Of a stretch of DNA of 64,000 bases, positions 10,050-19,914 are shown piece by piece. The position numbers and the translations under genes were made by a program. The notes beneath the pieces were generated by a model. It was not told the DNA's origin and made no database searches. It was given only the letters and a program-made list of their open reading frames with translations. Position 1 is the first letter of the stretch, and every line of letters begins with the position of its first letter. Source of the DNA: Paludibacteraceae bacterium (GTDB taxonomy: Bacteria; Bacteroidota; Bacteroidia; Bacteroidales; Paludibacteraceae); contig JAFTSS010000028.1 of assembly GCA_017467185.1 (NCBI GenBank), positions 1 to 64,000 on the forward strand. The letters are read 5' to 3'.

Positions 10050-11237
10050 ATGGAAGAGATAACATTAAATAATGGTGGAAGTAATCCTGGTGTGAAAGGA
10101 TTCAAAGGCAATACGTTGCAACAGTTGCCTGTGGTGGATTGGTTGGCAGATTTGCCAGAAACACAATTAGATACTGATTTGGTAGAGGTACAGTTTAAGA
10201 ATACTCGTAAGGGTTATTTTGTGAATAGTGCACATATTGCGATTGAAAAAGGCGATATGGTGGCAGTAGAGGCAAATCCAGGACACGATATTGGAGTTGT
10301 AACATTGATGGGCCGTTTGGTATTGAGTCAAATAAAGAAAAATCGTATCAACATGGAGCGTTACGAGGTGCGTAAAGTTTATCGTAAGGTGAAACCTGTT
10401 GATATGGAAAAATATGAAGAAGCTAAAGCGAAAGAACAGGCAACGATGATTCGTGCGCGTAAGATTGCCAAAGATATGCAACTTGATATGAAGATTGGTG
10501 ATGTTGAGTATCAGGGAGATGGTAGTAAAGCAATATTTTATTATATAGCTGATGATCGTGTCGATTTTCGTCAGTTGATTAAGGTATTTGCGGAGGAATT
10601 CCGTGTGCGTATTGAGATGAAACAGATTGGAGCTCGTCAAGAGGCTGGACGTATCGGCGGTATTGGTCCTTGTGGACGCGAATTGTGTTGTACTACATGG
10701 ATGAGCAATTTTGTTAGTGTATCAACTACTGCAGCGCGTTATCAAGATTTGAGTACTAATCCATTGAAATTGGCGGGACAATGTGCTAAAATCAAGTGTT
10801 GTGTGAATTTCGAAGCTCCGATGTATGTTGATGCTCAAAAAGATTTTCCTCCAAAAGATATTCCACTGGAAACGGTTGAAGGTACGTATTATTTCTTTAA
10901 AGCAGATGTGTTTAAGCGTCAGTTGACATATAGTACAGACCAAAATATTCCTGCTAACTTGCAGGTAATTAGTGTTGAACGTGCGAAAGAGATTATGGCA
11001 ATCAATCGTCGTGGCGAGAAAGTGATGTCGTTAGTAGTTAAAGATGGAGAGCCAGAGGTAGCTCCGATAGATTATCAAAATGTTGTTGGACAAGATAGTC
11101 TTACACGTTTCGATAAAAAACATCATAATGGAGGTGGTCGTCGTCATGAGAATCGTGGCGGACGTAGAATGAATGGGCAACAGGGCAATGAACTTCGTTC
11201 TAATTATAGAAATCGTAGAGATGAGGACAATGAATAG
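10050..11237 (+). CDS. ricT: PSP1-domain protein RicT
   Basis: A 395-aa PSP1/RicT-family protein. In Bacillus, RicT works with RicA and RicF in RNA processing; the role in Bacteroidetes is not settled. The diagnostic cysteine-rich segment (GRELCC, then KIKCCVNFE) lies around residues 208-255. The last 40 residues are rich in Arg, Gly and Asn and look disordered and possibly RNA-binding. The stop codon overlaps the start of gldH. Confidence 0.85.
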   Translation: MEEITLNNGGSNPGVKGFKGNTLQQLPVVDWLADLPETQLDTDLVEVQFKNTRKGYFVNSAHIAIEKGDMVAVEANPGHDIGVVTLMGRLVLSQIKKNRINMERYEVRKVYRKVKPVDMEKYEEAKAKEQATMIRARKIAKDMQLDMKIGDVEYQGDGSKAIFYYIADDRVDFRQLIKVFAEEFRVRIEMKQIGARQEAGRIGGIGPCGRELCCTTWMSNFVSVSTTAARYQDLSTNPLKLAGQCAKIKCCVNFEAPMYVDAQKDFPPKDIPLETVEGTYYFFKADVFKRQLTYSTDQNIPANLQVISVERAKEIMAINRRGEKVMSLVVKDGEPEVAPIDYQNVVGQDSLTRFDKKHHNGGGRRHENRGGRRMNGQQGNELRSNYRNRRDEDNE

Positions 11238-11703
11238 TTTTGTGAAATATTTGTGTGGTTTGATTGTTGTATTTTCGATGGTTGCTTGTAATTCGAATGT
11301 AGTATATGATAATTCGGTGCAAGTAGCCAATCCTACATGGCATTGTGATAGCGTAGCGCAATTTGAAGTTGAAATTATAGATACAACAATAGATTATGAA
11401 TCGGCAATATTGATTCGTAATAGTGGTGATTATATGTATCAAAATCTTTGGCTTTTTGTTACTGAAATCGCTCCTGATAGTACTGTGGTTTGTGATACGA
11501 TAGAGTATTATCTTGCAGATAATTACGGACGTTGGCTTGGCTCGGGTATTGGTTCGTTATATACTTCGCTTTATTATTATAAAGAGGATTTGAATTATTC
11601 ACAAACGGGAGTGTATAGATATGAAATACGTCAAGGTATGCGCGATGAAGAATTGAAAGGTATTACTAATGTGGGAATACGTATAGTAGGGAATAAGGAA
11701 TGA
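11221..11703 (+). CDS. gldH: gliding-motility-type lipoprotein GldH
   Basis: A lipoprotein of about 160 aa with a signal peptide and lipobox SMVAC, followed by a GldH-like domain (LWLF, GRWLGSG and YYY motifs). GldH is needed for gliding in Flavobacteria but is also kept in non-motile Bacteroidales. It overlaps the ricT stop codon, which suggests translational coupling. ATG11221 and ATG11230 are both possible starts; a GAGG lies just before the second. Confidence 0.7.
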   Translation: MRTMNSFVKYLCGLIVVFSMVACNSNVVYDNSVQVANPTWHCDSVAQFEVEIIDTTIDYESAILIRNSGDYMYQNLWLFVTEIAPDSTVVCDTIEYYLADNYGRWLGSGIGSLYTSLYYYKEDLNYSQTGVYRYEIRQGMRDEELKGITNVGIRIVGNKE

Positions 11704-11818
11704 GGAATAAGGAATAGGGAACAGGGAATAAAGAATAAGGAATAGGGAATAGGTAATGAGAAGTGAGGAGCAAATTTTTAATTCTCAATTTTCAACTTTC
11801 AATTCTCAATTTATGTAT
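11704..11818. repeat. intergenic GGAATAGG and TTCAATTCTCAA repeat arrays
   Basis: Imperfect 7-bp tandem units (GGAATAA/GGAATAG), then CAACTTT/CAATTCT units, fill the gldH-trmB gap. The same words recur at 17920-18010, 19023-19055 and 61290. Confidence 0.7.
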
Positions 11819-11819
11819 T

Positions 11820-12584
11820 ATGGGAAAGAATAAATTAAAGAAATTTGCTGATATGGAACAGTTGCCAAATGTGTTCCAATTGTCGTATAATGACATAGTT
11901 AAAGAAGGGGCGCAGTTTGATATGCGTGGGCATTGGGGTGAGCGTTATTTTGGTAACAATAATCCTATTGTATTGGAGTTGGGATGTGGAAAGGGTGAAT
12001 ATGCAGTAGGTTTGGCGCGTCAGTTTCCTGAAAAGAATTTTATAGGTATAGATATAAAGGGCGCGCGTATGTGGACTGGGGCAACTGAGGCACATCAGTC
12101 GGGCTTGAAAAATTGTGCTTTTCTTCGTACAGGTATAAATGCAATAGAGCACTTTTTTGCACCTAATGAAGTGAGCGAAATATGGATTACGTTTGCCGAC
12201 CCACAGATGAAAAAGGTTAATAAGCGATTGACTTCTACCTATTTTATGGGGTTATATAAAAAAGTGTTGGTCGATGGAGGTTTGGTGCATTTGAAGAGTG
12301 ATAGTAATTTCTTGTTTACATATACACGATTGATGGCTGAGGCAAGCAATTTGCCTATAAACGTAGTTACCGAAAATCTTTATCGTGATGTTACCGACGA
12401 TCCAGTTTTGGAAATTAAGACATATTATGAGCGTCAATGGTTGGCTCGTGGTATTGATATTAAATACATACAGTTTAGATTACCTGCCGATGCCGAATTG
12501 GTTGAGCCAGATGTTGAAATAGAATATGATGAATATCGCAGTTTTGGACGTAAAAAGCGTTCGGAATTAGATATGGGAAAATAA
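11820..12584 (+). CDS. trmB: tRNA (guanine-N7)-methyltransferase
   Basis: Makes m7G46 in tRNA using SAM. The SAM-binding motif ELGCGKGEY lies near residue 53 and the signature FADPQMKK near residue 127 (numbering from ATG11820). The frame opens from a GTG at 11763, but those 19 residues come from repeat sequence, so ATG11820 is preferred (254 aa). It ends at a strong hairpin shared with miaB. Confidence 0.9.
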   Translation: MGKNKLKKFADMEQLPNVFQLSYNDIVKEGAQFDMRGHWGERYFGNNNPIVLELGCGKGEYAVGLARQFPEKNFIGIDIKGARMWTGATEAHQSGLKNCAFLRTGINAIEHFFAPNEVSEIWITFADPQMKKVNKRLTSTYFMGLYKKVLVDGGLVHLKSDSNFLFTYTRLMAEASNLPINVVTENLYRDVTDDPVLEIKTYYERQWLARGIDIKYIQFRLPADAELVEPDVEIEYDEYRSFGRKKRSELDMGK

Positions 12585-12612
12585 AAAAGCACCAATTGGT
12601 GCTTTTTTTTAT
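12584..12612. terminator. bidirectional terminator between trmB and miaB
   Basis: A perfect AAAAAGCACC/GGTGCTTTTT palindrome flanked by A and T runs separates the convergent genes. The miaB stop codon lies at its edge. Confidence 0.85.
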
Positions 12613-13928
12613 TCTACAACTTCACCGATGAGGGTGGCGGCGGTTACTTCGGTTACGCGAACCATAACGAGGTCGCCGATTTTGTGTCTTGATTTAGGGA
12701 ATACTATCATTTTGTTTTGTGATGAGCGACCACAGAATTGTTCGCGACTGCGTTTTGAGTAGCCTTCGACGAGGACCTCGAATGTTTTGCCTATGTCGCG
12801 TTTGTTGGATTCGTGGCTAAGTTCGACTTGAAGAGCGATGATTTCGTTCAGACGGCGAACTTTTTCTTCTTCCGAAATATTGTCAGGTAAATGGCGAGAG
12901 GCAAAAGTGCCAGGTCGTTCTGAGTATTTGAACATGAAAGCTTGGTCGAATGCACATTCACGCATAAGAGAGAGAGTTTCTGCATGATCTTCAAGAGTTT
13001 CGCCGTGGAACCCACAGAAAACGTCGGTGCCGATAGCGGCATCGGGAAGGATGCGACGAATTGCTGCTATGCGGTCGAGATACCACTCGCGAGTGTATTT
13101 ACGATTCATGCTTTTGAGTATTGTATTACTGCCGCTTTGTACAGGCAAGTGAATGAATCGGCAGAGGTTAGGGTGGCGGCTGATGGCTTCGAGTGTGGCA
13201 TCGCTCATGTCTTTTGGGTGCGATGTGGTGAAACGGATGCGCATAGTTGGCACCGCTTCGGCTACTTGTTCGAGTAATTCAGGGAAACCAATAGTGATGT
13301 CGCCATTTACATATTTATATGAATTGACGTTTTGTCCGAGCAGAGTAACCTCTTTATAACCTTTAGCCTCAAGGTCTTTCACTTCGCGAATGATGCTATT
13401 GAGGTCACGACTACGTTCGCGTCCACGAGTGTAAGGTACGATACAATAAGAGCAGAAATTATTGCAACCGCGCATGATGCTCACGAAACCCGATATGGTT
13501 TTACCAATGCGAGCTGGGAGGACGTCTTTGTAGGTTTCGGTGGTTGAAAGTTCGACGTTGATAGCTTTCTCGCCACGTTCAGCAGCTCCAACAAGGTTAG
13601 GTAGGTCGAGATAAGCATCAGGGCCAGCAACGAAATTAACGCCGTGGTTGTTTATTAAATCATCTTGCACGCGTTCTGCCATACAACCAATTACGCCAAC
13701 GATAAGGTTTTTGTTTTTGCGACGAAGAGATTGGAAATATTGTAGGCGTCCGAGTACCTTTTGTTCGGCATTGTCGCGAATAGAGCAAGTGTTGACTAAA
13801 ATGGCATCAGCTTCGGTGATTTTGTCGGTAAGAGAGTAACCGTCGGACTGCATAATAGCAGCTACAACTTCGCTGTCTGCAACATTCATTTGACAGCCAT
13901 AGGTTTCGATGAAGAGTTTTTTATCCAT
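12609..13928 (-). CDS. miaB: tRNA-2-methylthio-N6-dimethylallyladenosine synthase
   Basis: Radical-SAM methylthiotransferase acting on A37 of tRNA. Three conserved cysteines of the N-terminal UPF0004 domain are visible (Cys10, the NTCSI motif near 48, and the GCMAE motif near 82), then the radical-SAM motif CNNFCSYC near residue 154, and a C-terminal TRAM domain. The 439-aa length is normal. Confidence 0.95.
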   Translation of the reverse strand: MDKKLFIETYGCQMNVADSEVVAAIMQSDGYSLTDKITEADAILVNTCSIRDNAEQKVLGRLQYFQSLRRKNKNLIVGVIGCMAERVQDDLINNHGVNFVAGPDAYLDLPNLVGAAERGEKAINVELSTTETYKDVLPARIGKTISGFVSIMRGCNNFCSYCIVPYTRGRERSRDLNSIIREVKDLEAKGYKEVTLLGQNVNSYKYVNGDITIGFPELLEQVAEAVPTMRIRFTTSHPKDMSDATLEAISRHPNLCRFIHLPVQSGSNTILKSMNRKYTREWYLDRIAAIRRILPDAAIGTDVFCGFHGETLEDHAETLSLMRECAFDQAFMFKYSERPGTFASRHLPDNISEEEKVRRLNEIIALQVELSHESNKRDIGKTFEVLVEGYSKRSREQFCGRSSQNKMIVFPKSRHKIGDLVMVRVTEVTAATLIGEVVE

Positions 13929-14045
13929 TGTTTTATATTAAAATGCAGTTAAAAATGAGCAATTTGCGAAAAAATAGGGTTATTTCAGATTGAATTTGCG
14001 ATGAAAATACAGCAAAAAATAGTAAAAAGTCCAAAGAAATCGAGT

Positions 14046-14054
14046 GCAAAGGTA
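14046..14054 (-). promoter_or_regulatory. -7 box TACCTTTGC of miaB
   Basis: A minus-strand consensus box 118 bases before the miaB start, divergent from the rpmH promoter. Confidence 0.6.
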
Positions 14055-14149
14055 CGAAAAAAAAACGATAAAAGCCCTATATTTAAGGAGTAAACGAAAG
14101 TTTTTTGCAAAAAAGAGGGTAAATAGTTTGCTATATCGAAAAAAATGAC

Positions 14150-14158
14150 TACCTTTGC
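14150..14158 (+). promoter_or_regulatory. -7 box TACCTTTGC of rpmH
   Basis: A perfect -7 box 43 bases before rpmH, with TTTG at 14127 about the right distance upstream to be the -33 element. Confidence 0.75.
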
Positions 14159-14201
14159 AACCCGAATTAGTGGAAAGTAAAACAATTAAAATATTGAAGC
14201 A

Positions 14202-14360
14202 ATGAAAAGAACATTCCAACCTTCTAACCGTAAAAGAAGAAACAAACACGGTTTCCGTGAAAGAATGGCTACAGCAAATGGTCGTCGTGTATTAGCTGCA
14301 CGTCGTGCTCATGGTCGTAAAAAATTGACAGTATCTGACGAATATTGCAAAAAAGCATAA
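14202..14360 (+). CDS. rpmH: 50S ribosomal protein L34
   Basis: A 52-aa, very basic protein that begins [12 protein letters not shown] and contains GFRERM and [16 protein letters not shown], the L34 signature. It is followed by a hairpin terminator, so it is transcribed alone from a strong promoter. Confidence 0.97.
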   Translation: MKRTFQPSNRKRRNKHGFRERMATANGRRVLAARRAHGRKKLTVSDEYCKKA

Positions 14361-14391
14361 TTATTTAGTCGGTTACATTGAAAAATAAGAA

Positions 14392-14430
14392 AAGTATGGA
14401 CAAATTTATTTTGTCTATACTTTTTTTATT
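14392..14430 (+). terminator. rpmH terminator
   Basis: An AAAGTATGGACAAA/TTTGTCTATACTTT stem is followed by seven Ts. Confidence 0.85.
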
Positions 14431-14443
14431 GCTCGAAAATTTG

Positions 14444-14452
14444 TAACTTTGC
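14444..14452 (+). promoter_or_regulatory. -7 box TAACTTTGC of the PASTA-rluD-ddl group
   Basis: A consensus box about 95 bases before the PASTA gene; the leader then contains GACACGAGA/TTGTGTCT simple repeats. Confidence 0.6.
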
Positions 14453-14546
14453 AATTCAATAGATTTTAGATTCGAGACACGAGATTTTAGACAATTATAT
14501 GTTTCATCTCTTGTGTCTTATGTCTCACATCTTGTGTCTCATAGAT

Positions 14547-15341
14547 ATGAAAACAATTTGGAATTTTCTTAAAAGTAGATTTTTATGGTTTAATATACTT
14601 GCGGCTATCATTTTAGTTGCTGTTATTTGTTGGGTTGTTTTTTGGCGTTTAGACGTTTATACTCGTCATGGTGAGGCTGTAGAAGTGCCAGATTTGTCGG
14701 GTATGTATGTAGAAGAAGCAGAGTTGATACTAAAAGATTGTAATCTTGGGTATGAAATAATTGATTCTGTTTATATTCGTAATATGAAAGGTGGTGAAAT
14801 CGCAGAGCAAGCTCCTGTTGCGGGAACTAAAGTGAAAAAAAATCGTAAGATTTATATTACTGTGAATAGTAAACAACGCAAGATGGTGATGGTACCAAAT
14901 TTGGTTGGTGAGAGTCGTCGTAAGGTGCAATCTAATTTGAAAACTCTTGGTTTTGATGTTGATTCAGTGCGTTATGAGCCGTATGAATTTAATGATGAAG
15001 TGTTGTCTGTTATGTGGGGTGATAGTGTGTTGGCAGCTGGAGCGAGAGTTCCTGATGGTAGTCAGATTATTCTTGTTGTTGGACAAAACGATATGTCAAT
15101 AGAGGTTGTTGTGCCAAGTTTCTTGGGTATGACGTTGCCAGAAGCAAAGAAGACAATAGAAGAGTATCGTTTAGGATTTGGAGCTGCACATTTTGATGAA
15201 GTGCCAATTGATGGCGTTGATAGTTTGAATTTTAGAGTATATCAACAGACGCCAGATGCAGGATTATCGGTATATGGAGGTAAAGCTGTTGAACTGAAAT
15301 TATCGAAAGGCACACACGAGATGGATGAAGAATTTTTCTGA
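14547..15341 (+). CDS. membrane-anchored PASTA-domain protein
   Basis: A cytoplasmic N-terminus, one membrane span (residues about 13-34) and three PASTA repeats outside (each opening with a VP.L.G motif). PASTA domains bind peptidoglycan fragments; no kinase domain is present. ATG14547 is preferred over an upstream in-frame ATG at 14499 that lies in a repeat leader. Neighbouring rluD and ddl form the order conserved in Bacteroidetes. Confidence 0.8.
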   Translation: MKTIWNFLKSRFLWFNILAAIILVAVICWVVFWRLDVYTRHGEAVEVPDLSGMYVEEAELILKDCNLGYEIIDSVYIRNMKGGEIAEQAPVAGTKVKKNRKIYITVNSKQRKMVMVPNLVGESRRKVQSNLKTLGFDVDSVRYEPYEFNDEVLSVMWGDSVLAAGARVPDGSQIILVVGQNDMSIEVVVPSFLGMTLPEAKKTIEEYRLGFGAAHFDEVPIDGVDSLNFRVYQQTPDAGLSVYGGKAVELKLSKGTHEMDEEFF

Positions 15342-15351
15342 TTAACGAGAG

Positions 15352-15463
15352 CAGAAAAATTCAAAATATTTTAATCAAAACGACAAATAAAGCTCGCTTT
15401 AATTTGGCGTTTTGATTAAAATATTTGAGCCAAATGAAATTTGGCTGGTAAAGAATTTTTCTG
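15352..15463. repeat. long interrupted inverted repeat in the 477-base gap before rluD
   Basis: CAGAAAAATTC and AATATTTTAATCAAAACG in the left arm are matched by CGTTTTGATTAAAATATT and GAATTTTTCTG in the right arm. The rest of the gap (15342-15818) holds further repeat words (CTTGAGCAAAGCGAAAAA, a GGACGCACG/CGTGCGTCC palindrome and TAGTCTGAC..GTCAGACTA just before rluD) and no gene that I can support. Confidence 0.8.
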
Positions 15464-15818
15464 CCGAGTGTAAGAAAAATCTTGAGCAAAGCGAAAAATT
15501 TTTCTAATTAACGTGAGTTCAACATAACTTTTACCTCACACGGAACGCACAGAAAACACGGAACCAATGGTCTTTGAGCTATTGCGATTACATATTCCTT
15601 AGTTCTGTAGACATATTGAGCGGACGCACGAGCCGTGCGTCCCTACTTTGTGGAGGATTTTTGTTGAATTTGCTCTACGGATGATACAGATGTCATGCGG
15701 ATTCTTATATCGAACTGACGTTAATTATAAATAAGAAAAATCTTGAGCGAGCAAAAAAATCTAATTTATAAACTTATTTTGTCGGACTAGTCTGACACGT
15801 CAGACTAAAAAACAAAAA

Positions 15819-16883
15819 ATGCAACAAGAACAAAGATACGAAGAAGACGATGATTTGATGTTAGAGCAGCCACAAGAGCGCTATGAACATTATCGTTTTA
15901 CGGTTGACAAGGGACAGACTATGATGCGCATAGACAAATACCTTGTTAATTGTATGGGTAATGTGTCGCGTAATCGTATTCAGGAGGCGGCTGATGCAGA
16001 GCGTATTTTAGTGAACGATAGACCTGTAAAAAGCAACTACAAGGTAAAGCCTAACGACGTAATATCAATAGTTCTTGATTATCCACGTAGTACGGTAACA
16101 ATTGAACCTCAAGATATTCCAATTGAAGTTGTTTATGAAGATGATGATATAATATTGGTGAATAAACAACCTAATCTTGTTGTGCATCCTGGATTTGGTA
16201 ATTTCGACGGTACACTACTGAATGCTGTGGCATGGCATATGCGACATGACCCAAAATTTGATGCCAATAATCCACATATAGGATTGGTGCACCGCATAGA
16301 TAAAGACACATCAGGTCTGTTGCTTGTAGCAAAAAATGAAGATGCAAAAGCTAATCTTGCGTTACAATTCTTCAATAAAACCACAGAACGTACTTATAAC
16401 GCGCTTGTGTGGGGTACGGTAAAAGAAGACGAAGGTACTATTGTTGGTGCTTTGGCTCGCGATCCACGCGACCGTATGCTATTCACTGTGTTTGATGAAA
16501 ACGAAAATCCGTTAGCTAAGCATGCAGTTACGCACTATCGTGTTATTGAGCGATTTGCATATTGCACGTTAGTAGAATGCAAACTCGAAACAGGACGTAC
16601 TCACCAAATTCGTGTCCACATGAAACACATCGGTCACACCCTTTTCAACGATGACCGTTATGGAGGCAACGAACCATTGAAAGGCGTACCTACTGCCAAG
16701 TATAAACAATTTGTGCGTAATTGTTTTGAGGTATGTCCACGTCAGGCTTTGCATGCAAAAACACTCGGATTCAAACATCCAACCACAGGCGAGTGGATGC
16801 AATTCGATAGTGAATTGCCTGCTGATATAACTGCATTGTTAGAAAAATGGCGTAAATATAATCCATCTAATGTGCTTGATTGA
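15819..16883 (+). CDS. rluD: RluD-type 23S rRNA pseudouridine synthase
   Basis: Isomerises uridines in 23S rRNA. After an acidic N-terminal tail, an S4 RNA-binding domain (about residues 33-95) precedes the RluA-family catalytic domain with HRIDKDTSGLLL near residue 158, which holds the catalytic Asp, and GRTHQIRVH near residue 262. The 354-aa length is typical. It lies between the PASTA gene and ddl. Confidence 0.92.
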   Translation: MQQEQRYEEDDDLMLEQPQERYEHYRFTVDKGQTMMRIDKYLVNCMGNVSRNRIQEAADAERILVNDRPVKSNYKVKPNDVISIVLDYPRSTVTIEPQDIPIEVVYEDDDIILVNKQPNLVVHPGFGNFDGTLLNAVAWHMRHDPKFDANNPHIGLVHRIDKDTSGLLLVAKNEDAKANLALQFFNKTTERTYNALVWGTVKEDEGTIVGALARDPRDRMLFTVFDENENPLAKHAVTHYRVIERFAYCTLVECKLETGRTHQIRVHMKHIGHTLFNDDRYGGNEPLKGVPTAKYKQFVRNCFEVCPRQALHAKTLGFKHPTTGEWMQFDSELPADITALLEKWRKYNPSNVLD

Positions 16884-16942
16884 TTTTATAGGAACACACG
16901 AAAGATAAACGAAATATAAAACCTAATTATAAAAATAAATTG

Positions 16943-17917
16943 ATGAAAAAAATAATAGCAATAGTAGCAGGAGGCGACTCAAGCGAGTGGCAAGTGTCGA
17001 TGCGTAGTGCTGCAGGTTTGGATAGTTTTATTCCAAGTGAACGATATGAAAAATATATCGTGGTTATTATCGGACAAGATTGGCATGTAGAGCATCCATC
17101 GGGTGAAAAATTACCAATAGATAAAAACGATTTTTCGTTTACTTATCAAGGTGAAAAAATCAAATTTGATTTTGCGTATATTACAATTCATGGAACTCCA
17201 GGTGAAAATGGTATTCTTCAAGGTTATTTCCGTTTGTTGAACATTCCATTCTCGTGTTGCGATGTGTTGCAAGCAGCATTGACATTCGACAAGTATGCTT
17301 GTAATAATTATCTTCGTTCGTTTGGTATTCGTGTAGCAAATAGTATAGTGTTGCGTGCTGGCGAATCGGTTACTGATGAGCGAGTTATGCAAGAAATTGG
17401 TTTGCCATGTTTCATAAAACCAAGTGTTGGTGGTAGTAGTTTCGGTGTTACAAAAGTGAAAACACAAGACCAAATACAAACAGCTATAGCAAAAGCATTT
17501 AGTGAAGGCGAGGAGGTGATGATTGAAGCATACATGCAAGGCACAGAAGTAACAAGCGGAATGTATCGTACAAAGAAAGTTACCCGTATATTCCCTATAA
17601 CTGAGGTAGTTACCGACAATGAATTCTTCGATTACGATGCTAAATACAATGGTCAAGTAGATGAAATTACACCAGCTCGAGTGAGTGATGAAATTACAAA
17701 ACAAGTACAACAAACAACTGAAAAAATATATACCATTCTAAACGCAAAGGGTATCATACGTGTAGATTATATTATTGATGCTGAAGGTAATATCAATCTT
17801 CTTGAAGTCAATACCACTCCAGGTATGACAGCAACAAGTTTCATACCTCAGCAAGTGCGTGCAGCTGGACTTGATATAGCTGATGTGATGACCGAAATTA
17901 TAGAAAACGAACTTTAA
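16943..17917 (+). CDS. ddl: D-alanine--D-alanine ligase
   Basis: An ATP-grasp ligase making D-Ala-D-Ala for peptidoglycan precursors. Family motifs include HGTPGENG near residue 80, KPSVGGSSFGV near residue 160 and LEVNTTPGMT near the C-terminus. ATG16943 is preferred to a TTG one codon earlier; 324 aa is normal. Confidence 0.94.
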   Translation: MKKIIAIVAGGDSSEWQVSMRSAAGLDSFIPSERYEKYIVVIIGQDWHVEHPSGEKLPIDKNDFSFTYQGEKIKFDFAYITIHGTPGENGILQGYFRLLNIPFSCCDVLQAALTFDKYACNNYLRSFGIRVANSIVLRAGESVTDERVMQEIGLPCFIKPSVGGSSFGVTKVKTQDQIQTAIAKAFSEGEEVMIEAYMQGTEVTSGMYRTKKVTRIFPITEVVTDNEFFDYDAKYNGQVDEITPARVSDEITKQVQQTTEKIYTILNAKGIIRVDYIIDAEGNINLLEVNTTPGMTATSFIPQQVRAAGLDIADVMTEIIENEL

Positions 17918-17919
17918 TT

Positions 17920-18010
17920 TAGGGAACGAGGAATAAGGAATAGGGTAAAAGGTACAAGGAATAGGAACCCTCAATTCTCAACTTTCAACTTTCAACTTTC
18001 AACTCTCAAA
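17920..18010. repeat. intergenic GGAATAGG / CAACTTT repeat arrays
   Basis: The ddl to polyprenyl synthase gap is almost wholly 7-bp tandem repeat vocabulary, as at 11704-11818. Confidence 0.75.
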
Positions 18011-18012
18011 CT

Positions 18013-18975
18013 ATGGATATAAAAAATTTTGTAAAAACCTATTTTGAACAAATAGATTGGAATCTAGAACCTAAAAATCTTTATGAACCAATTGATTATG
18101 CTTTGCAGTCAGGCGGTAAACGTATTCGTCCTACACTTGTATTGATGGCGGCAAAATTGTTTGGTGGCGATATTGAAAAATGTATAAAGCCAGCAGTAGC
18201 AATGGAGATTTTCCATAATTTCACTTTGTTGCACGATGATGTGATGGATAATGCTGATGTGCGTCGTGGACGCCCAACAATCAAGGCAAAATGGGATGAT
18301 AACACAGCCATTCTTTCGGGAGATGCAATGCTTATTAAAGCATATCAATATCTTGAAGATGTACCTGCTGACAAATTATTGGCAGTTGTTAAATTATTTT
18401 CAAAAACAGCATTAGAAGTTTGCGAAGGTCAACAATATGATACCGATTTTGAAAAACGTGAGGATGTAACTATTGAGGAGTATTATGAAATGATACGCCT
18501 TAAAACTGCAGTTCTTCTTGCTGGATGTTTGAAACTTGGAGCTATTCTTGGTGGCGCATCGGAAGATGATGCTCAAAATCTTTATGATTTTGGTATTGCA
18601 ATAGGTATAGCATTCCAATTACGTGATGATTATTTAGATTGTTATGGCGATGAAAAAACATTTGGTAAAAAAATTGGTGGTGATATACTTTGTGGCAAAC
18701 GCACATTCCTTTTGATTCAAACACTTAAAAAATGTGGGGTGTCGCAACGTCAAACGATTTCACAATTGTTGAAAAATACTGATATTGCAGGTGAAGAGAA
18801 AATAGCTACAATTATTGATATTTATACTCAAATGGATATGCCTGCTGTTTGTACGGCTGCTATGGAAGAGTATTATGCCAAAGCAATGGCTTCGCTTGCA
18901 AAAATAAATAAGTCAGAGGAAGATAAAGCTCCATTTGTCGAGTTTGCCCAAAAACTTATGGGAAGAATAGATTGA
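18013..18975 (+). CDS. polyprenyl diphosphate synthase (trans-isoprenyl type)
   Basis: Chain elongation of isoprenyl diphosphates, probably for quinones or carriers. The first aspartate-rich motif (HDDVMD, near residue 77) and the second (RDDYLD, near residue 205) are intact, with GGKRIRP near residue 35. The 320-aa length fits octaprenyl/farnesyl synthases; the product chain length cannot be read from sequence alone. Confidence 0.9.
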   Translation: MDIKNFVKTYFEQIDWNLEPKNLYEPIDYALQSGGKRIRPTLVLMAAKLFGGDIEKCIKPAVAMEIFHNFTLLHDDVMDNADVRRGRPTIKAKWDDNTAILSGDAMLIKAYQYLEDVPADKLLAVVKLFSKTALEVCEGQQYDTDFEKREDVTIEEYYEMIRLKTAVLLAGCLKLGAILGGASEDDAQNLYDFGIAIGIAFQLRDDYLDCYGDEKTFGKKIGGDILCGKRTFLLIQTLKKCGVSQRQTISQLLKNTDIAGEEKIATIIDIYTQMDMPAVCTAAMEEYYAKAMASLAKINKSEEDKAPFVEFAQKLMGRID

Positions 18976-18981
18976 TTTTTT

Positions 18982-19056
18982 CTATAGTAACTATAGAAGT
19001 TATAGTTACTATAGTGACTATAATTCTCAACTTTCAACTTTCAACTTTCAACTTTA
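18982..19056. repeat. 9-bp CTATAGnnn array followed by CAACTTT repeats
   Basis: CTATAG-type units every 9 bases, then four CAACTTT units, directly before the next start codon. Confidence 0.75.
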
Positions 19057-19060
19057 TAAT

Positions 19061-19819
19061 ATGCCTTATAGAAGATTACCAAAAACAGATCAAGCACGTC
19101 TTAAATCATTGAAAAAGGCGATTGCAATGGAAAAGATGCCGGTGAATGAAATACCAGTATCATTTCGTTTGTTGACACAAGCTAAAGCATATTTGCCAGT
19201 GTTTGAGACATTGGTAAGTCAGTATAATATGACTTTTGAAACTCAGGTAACCGAAAGTAAAAAATATCAGAATATGTTGAAAAATGCGCGTATGTATATC
19301 TCGCATTTTATTCAGGTATTAAATTTTGCTGTATTGCGTGGTGAGTTCAAAAAAGAAGTAAAAGTGCTTTATGGACTTGATCCAGATGATTATACAGTTC
19401 CTGATTTGACAACAGATGCAGCTCTTGTGACGTGGGGACGTAAGATTATTGATGGAGAACAAGAGCGGGTAGCTCAAGGTGGTGCCCCTTTATCTTATCC
19501 AACTATTGCAAAAGTGCGAGTTCATTATGATATATTTTGTGAACATCGAACAAATCAAAAAACGCATCAGCAATCTACTAATCGTAATCAGCAGCGTGTT
19601 GCAGAAATGCGAGATCAAGTGGATGAGCTTATACTTCAGATTTGGGATGCTGTTGAAGCTGCTTATGTAGATTTATTACCGTATGCTCGTTATCAAGCAT
19701 GTGTTAAGTGTGGCGTGATTTATTATTATCGCAAAGGGGAAAAACACTTAACTCCGAAAGTAGATGAAGATATAAAAAAGGCAGAGGCGGCAACACTTTC
19801 TCTTTCTTTTGAAGAATAA
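19061..19819 (+). CDS. conserved hypothetical protein of Bacteroidetes type
   Basis: A soluble 252-aa, helix-rich protein that I do not recognise by function. The C-terminus has CVKCG followed by YYYRKGE, half of a possible zinc ribbon. There is no signal peptide or membrane span. It is bounded by a repeat array upstream and a strong terminator downstream. Confidence 0.65.
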   Translation: MPYRRLPKTDQARLKSLKKAIAMEKMPVNEIPVSFRLLTQAKAYLPVFETLVSQYNMTFETQVTESKKYQNMLKNARMYISHFIQVLNFAVLRGEFKKEVKVLYGLDPDDYTVPDLTTDAALVTWGRKIIDGEQERVAQGGAPLSYPTIAKVRVHYDIFCEHRTNQKTHQQSTNRNQQRVAEMRDQVDELILQIWDAVEAAYVDLLPYARYQACVKCGVIYYYRKGEKHLTPKVDEDIKKAEAATLSLSFEE

Positions 19820-19856
19820 AAACAGCAACCCTAAATTGGGTTGCTGTTTTGCTTTT
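19820..19856. terminator. terminator after the 252-aa gene
   Basis: An AAACAGCAACCC/GGGTTGCTGTTTT stem with flanking A and T runs, usable from both sides. Confidence 0.8.
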
Positions 19857-19914
19857 ATAGCATTTATAAAATTTTATAATTTCTATAGCCGCTATAACTA
19901 TTATAGTTTCTATA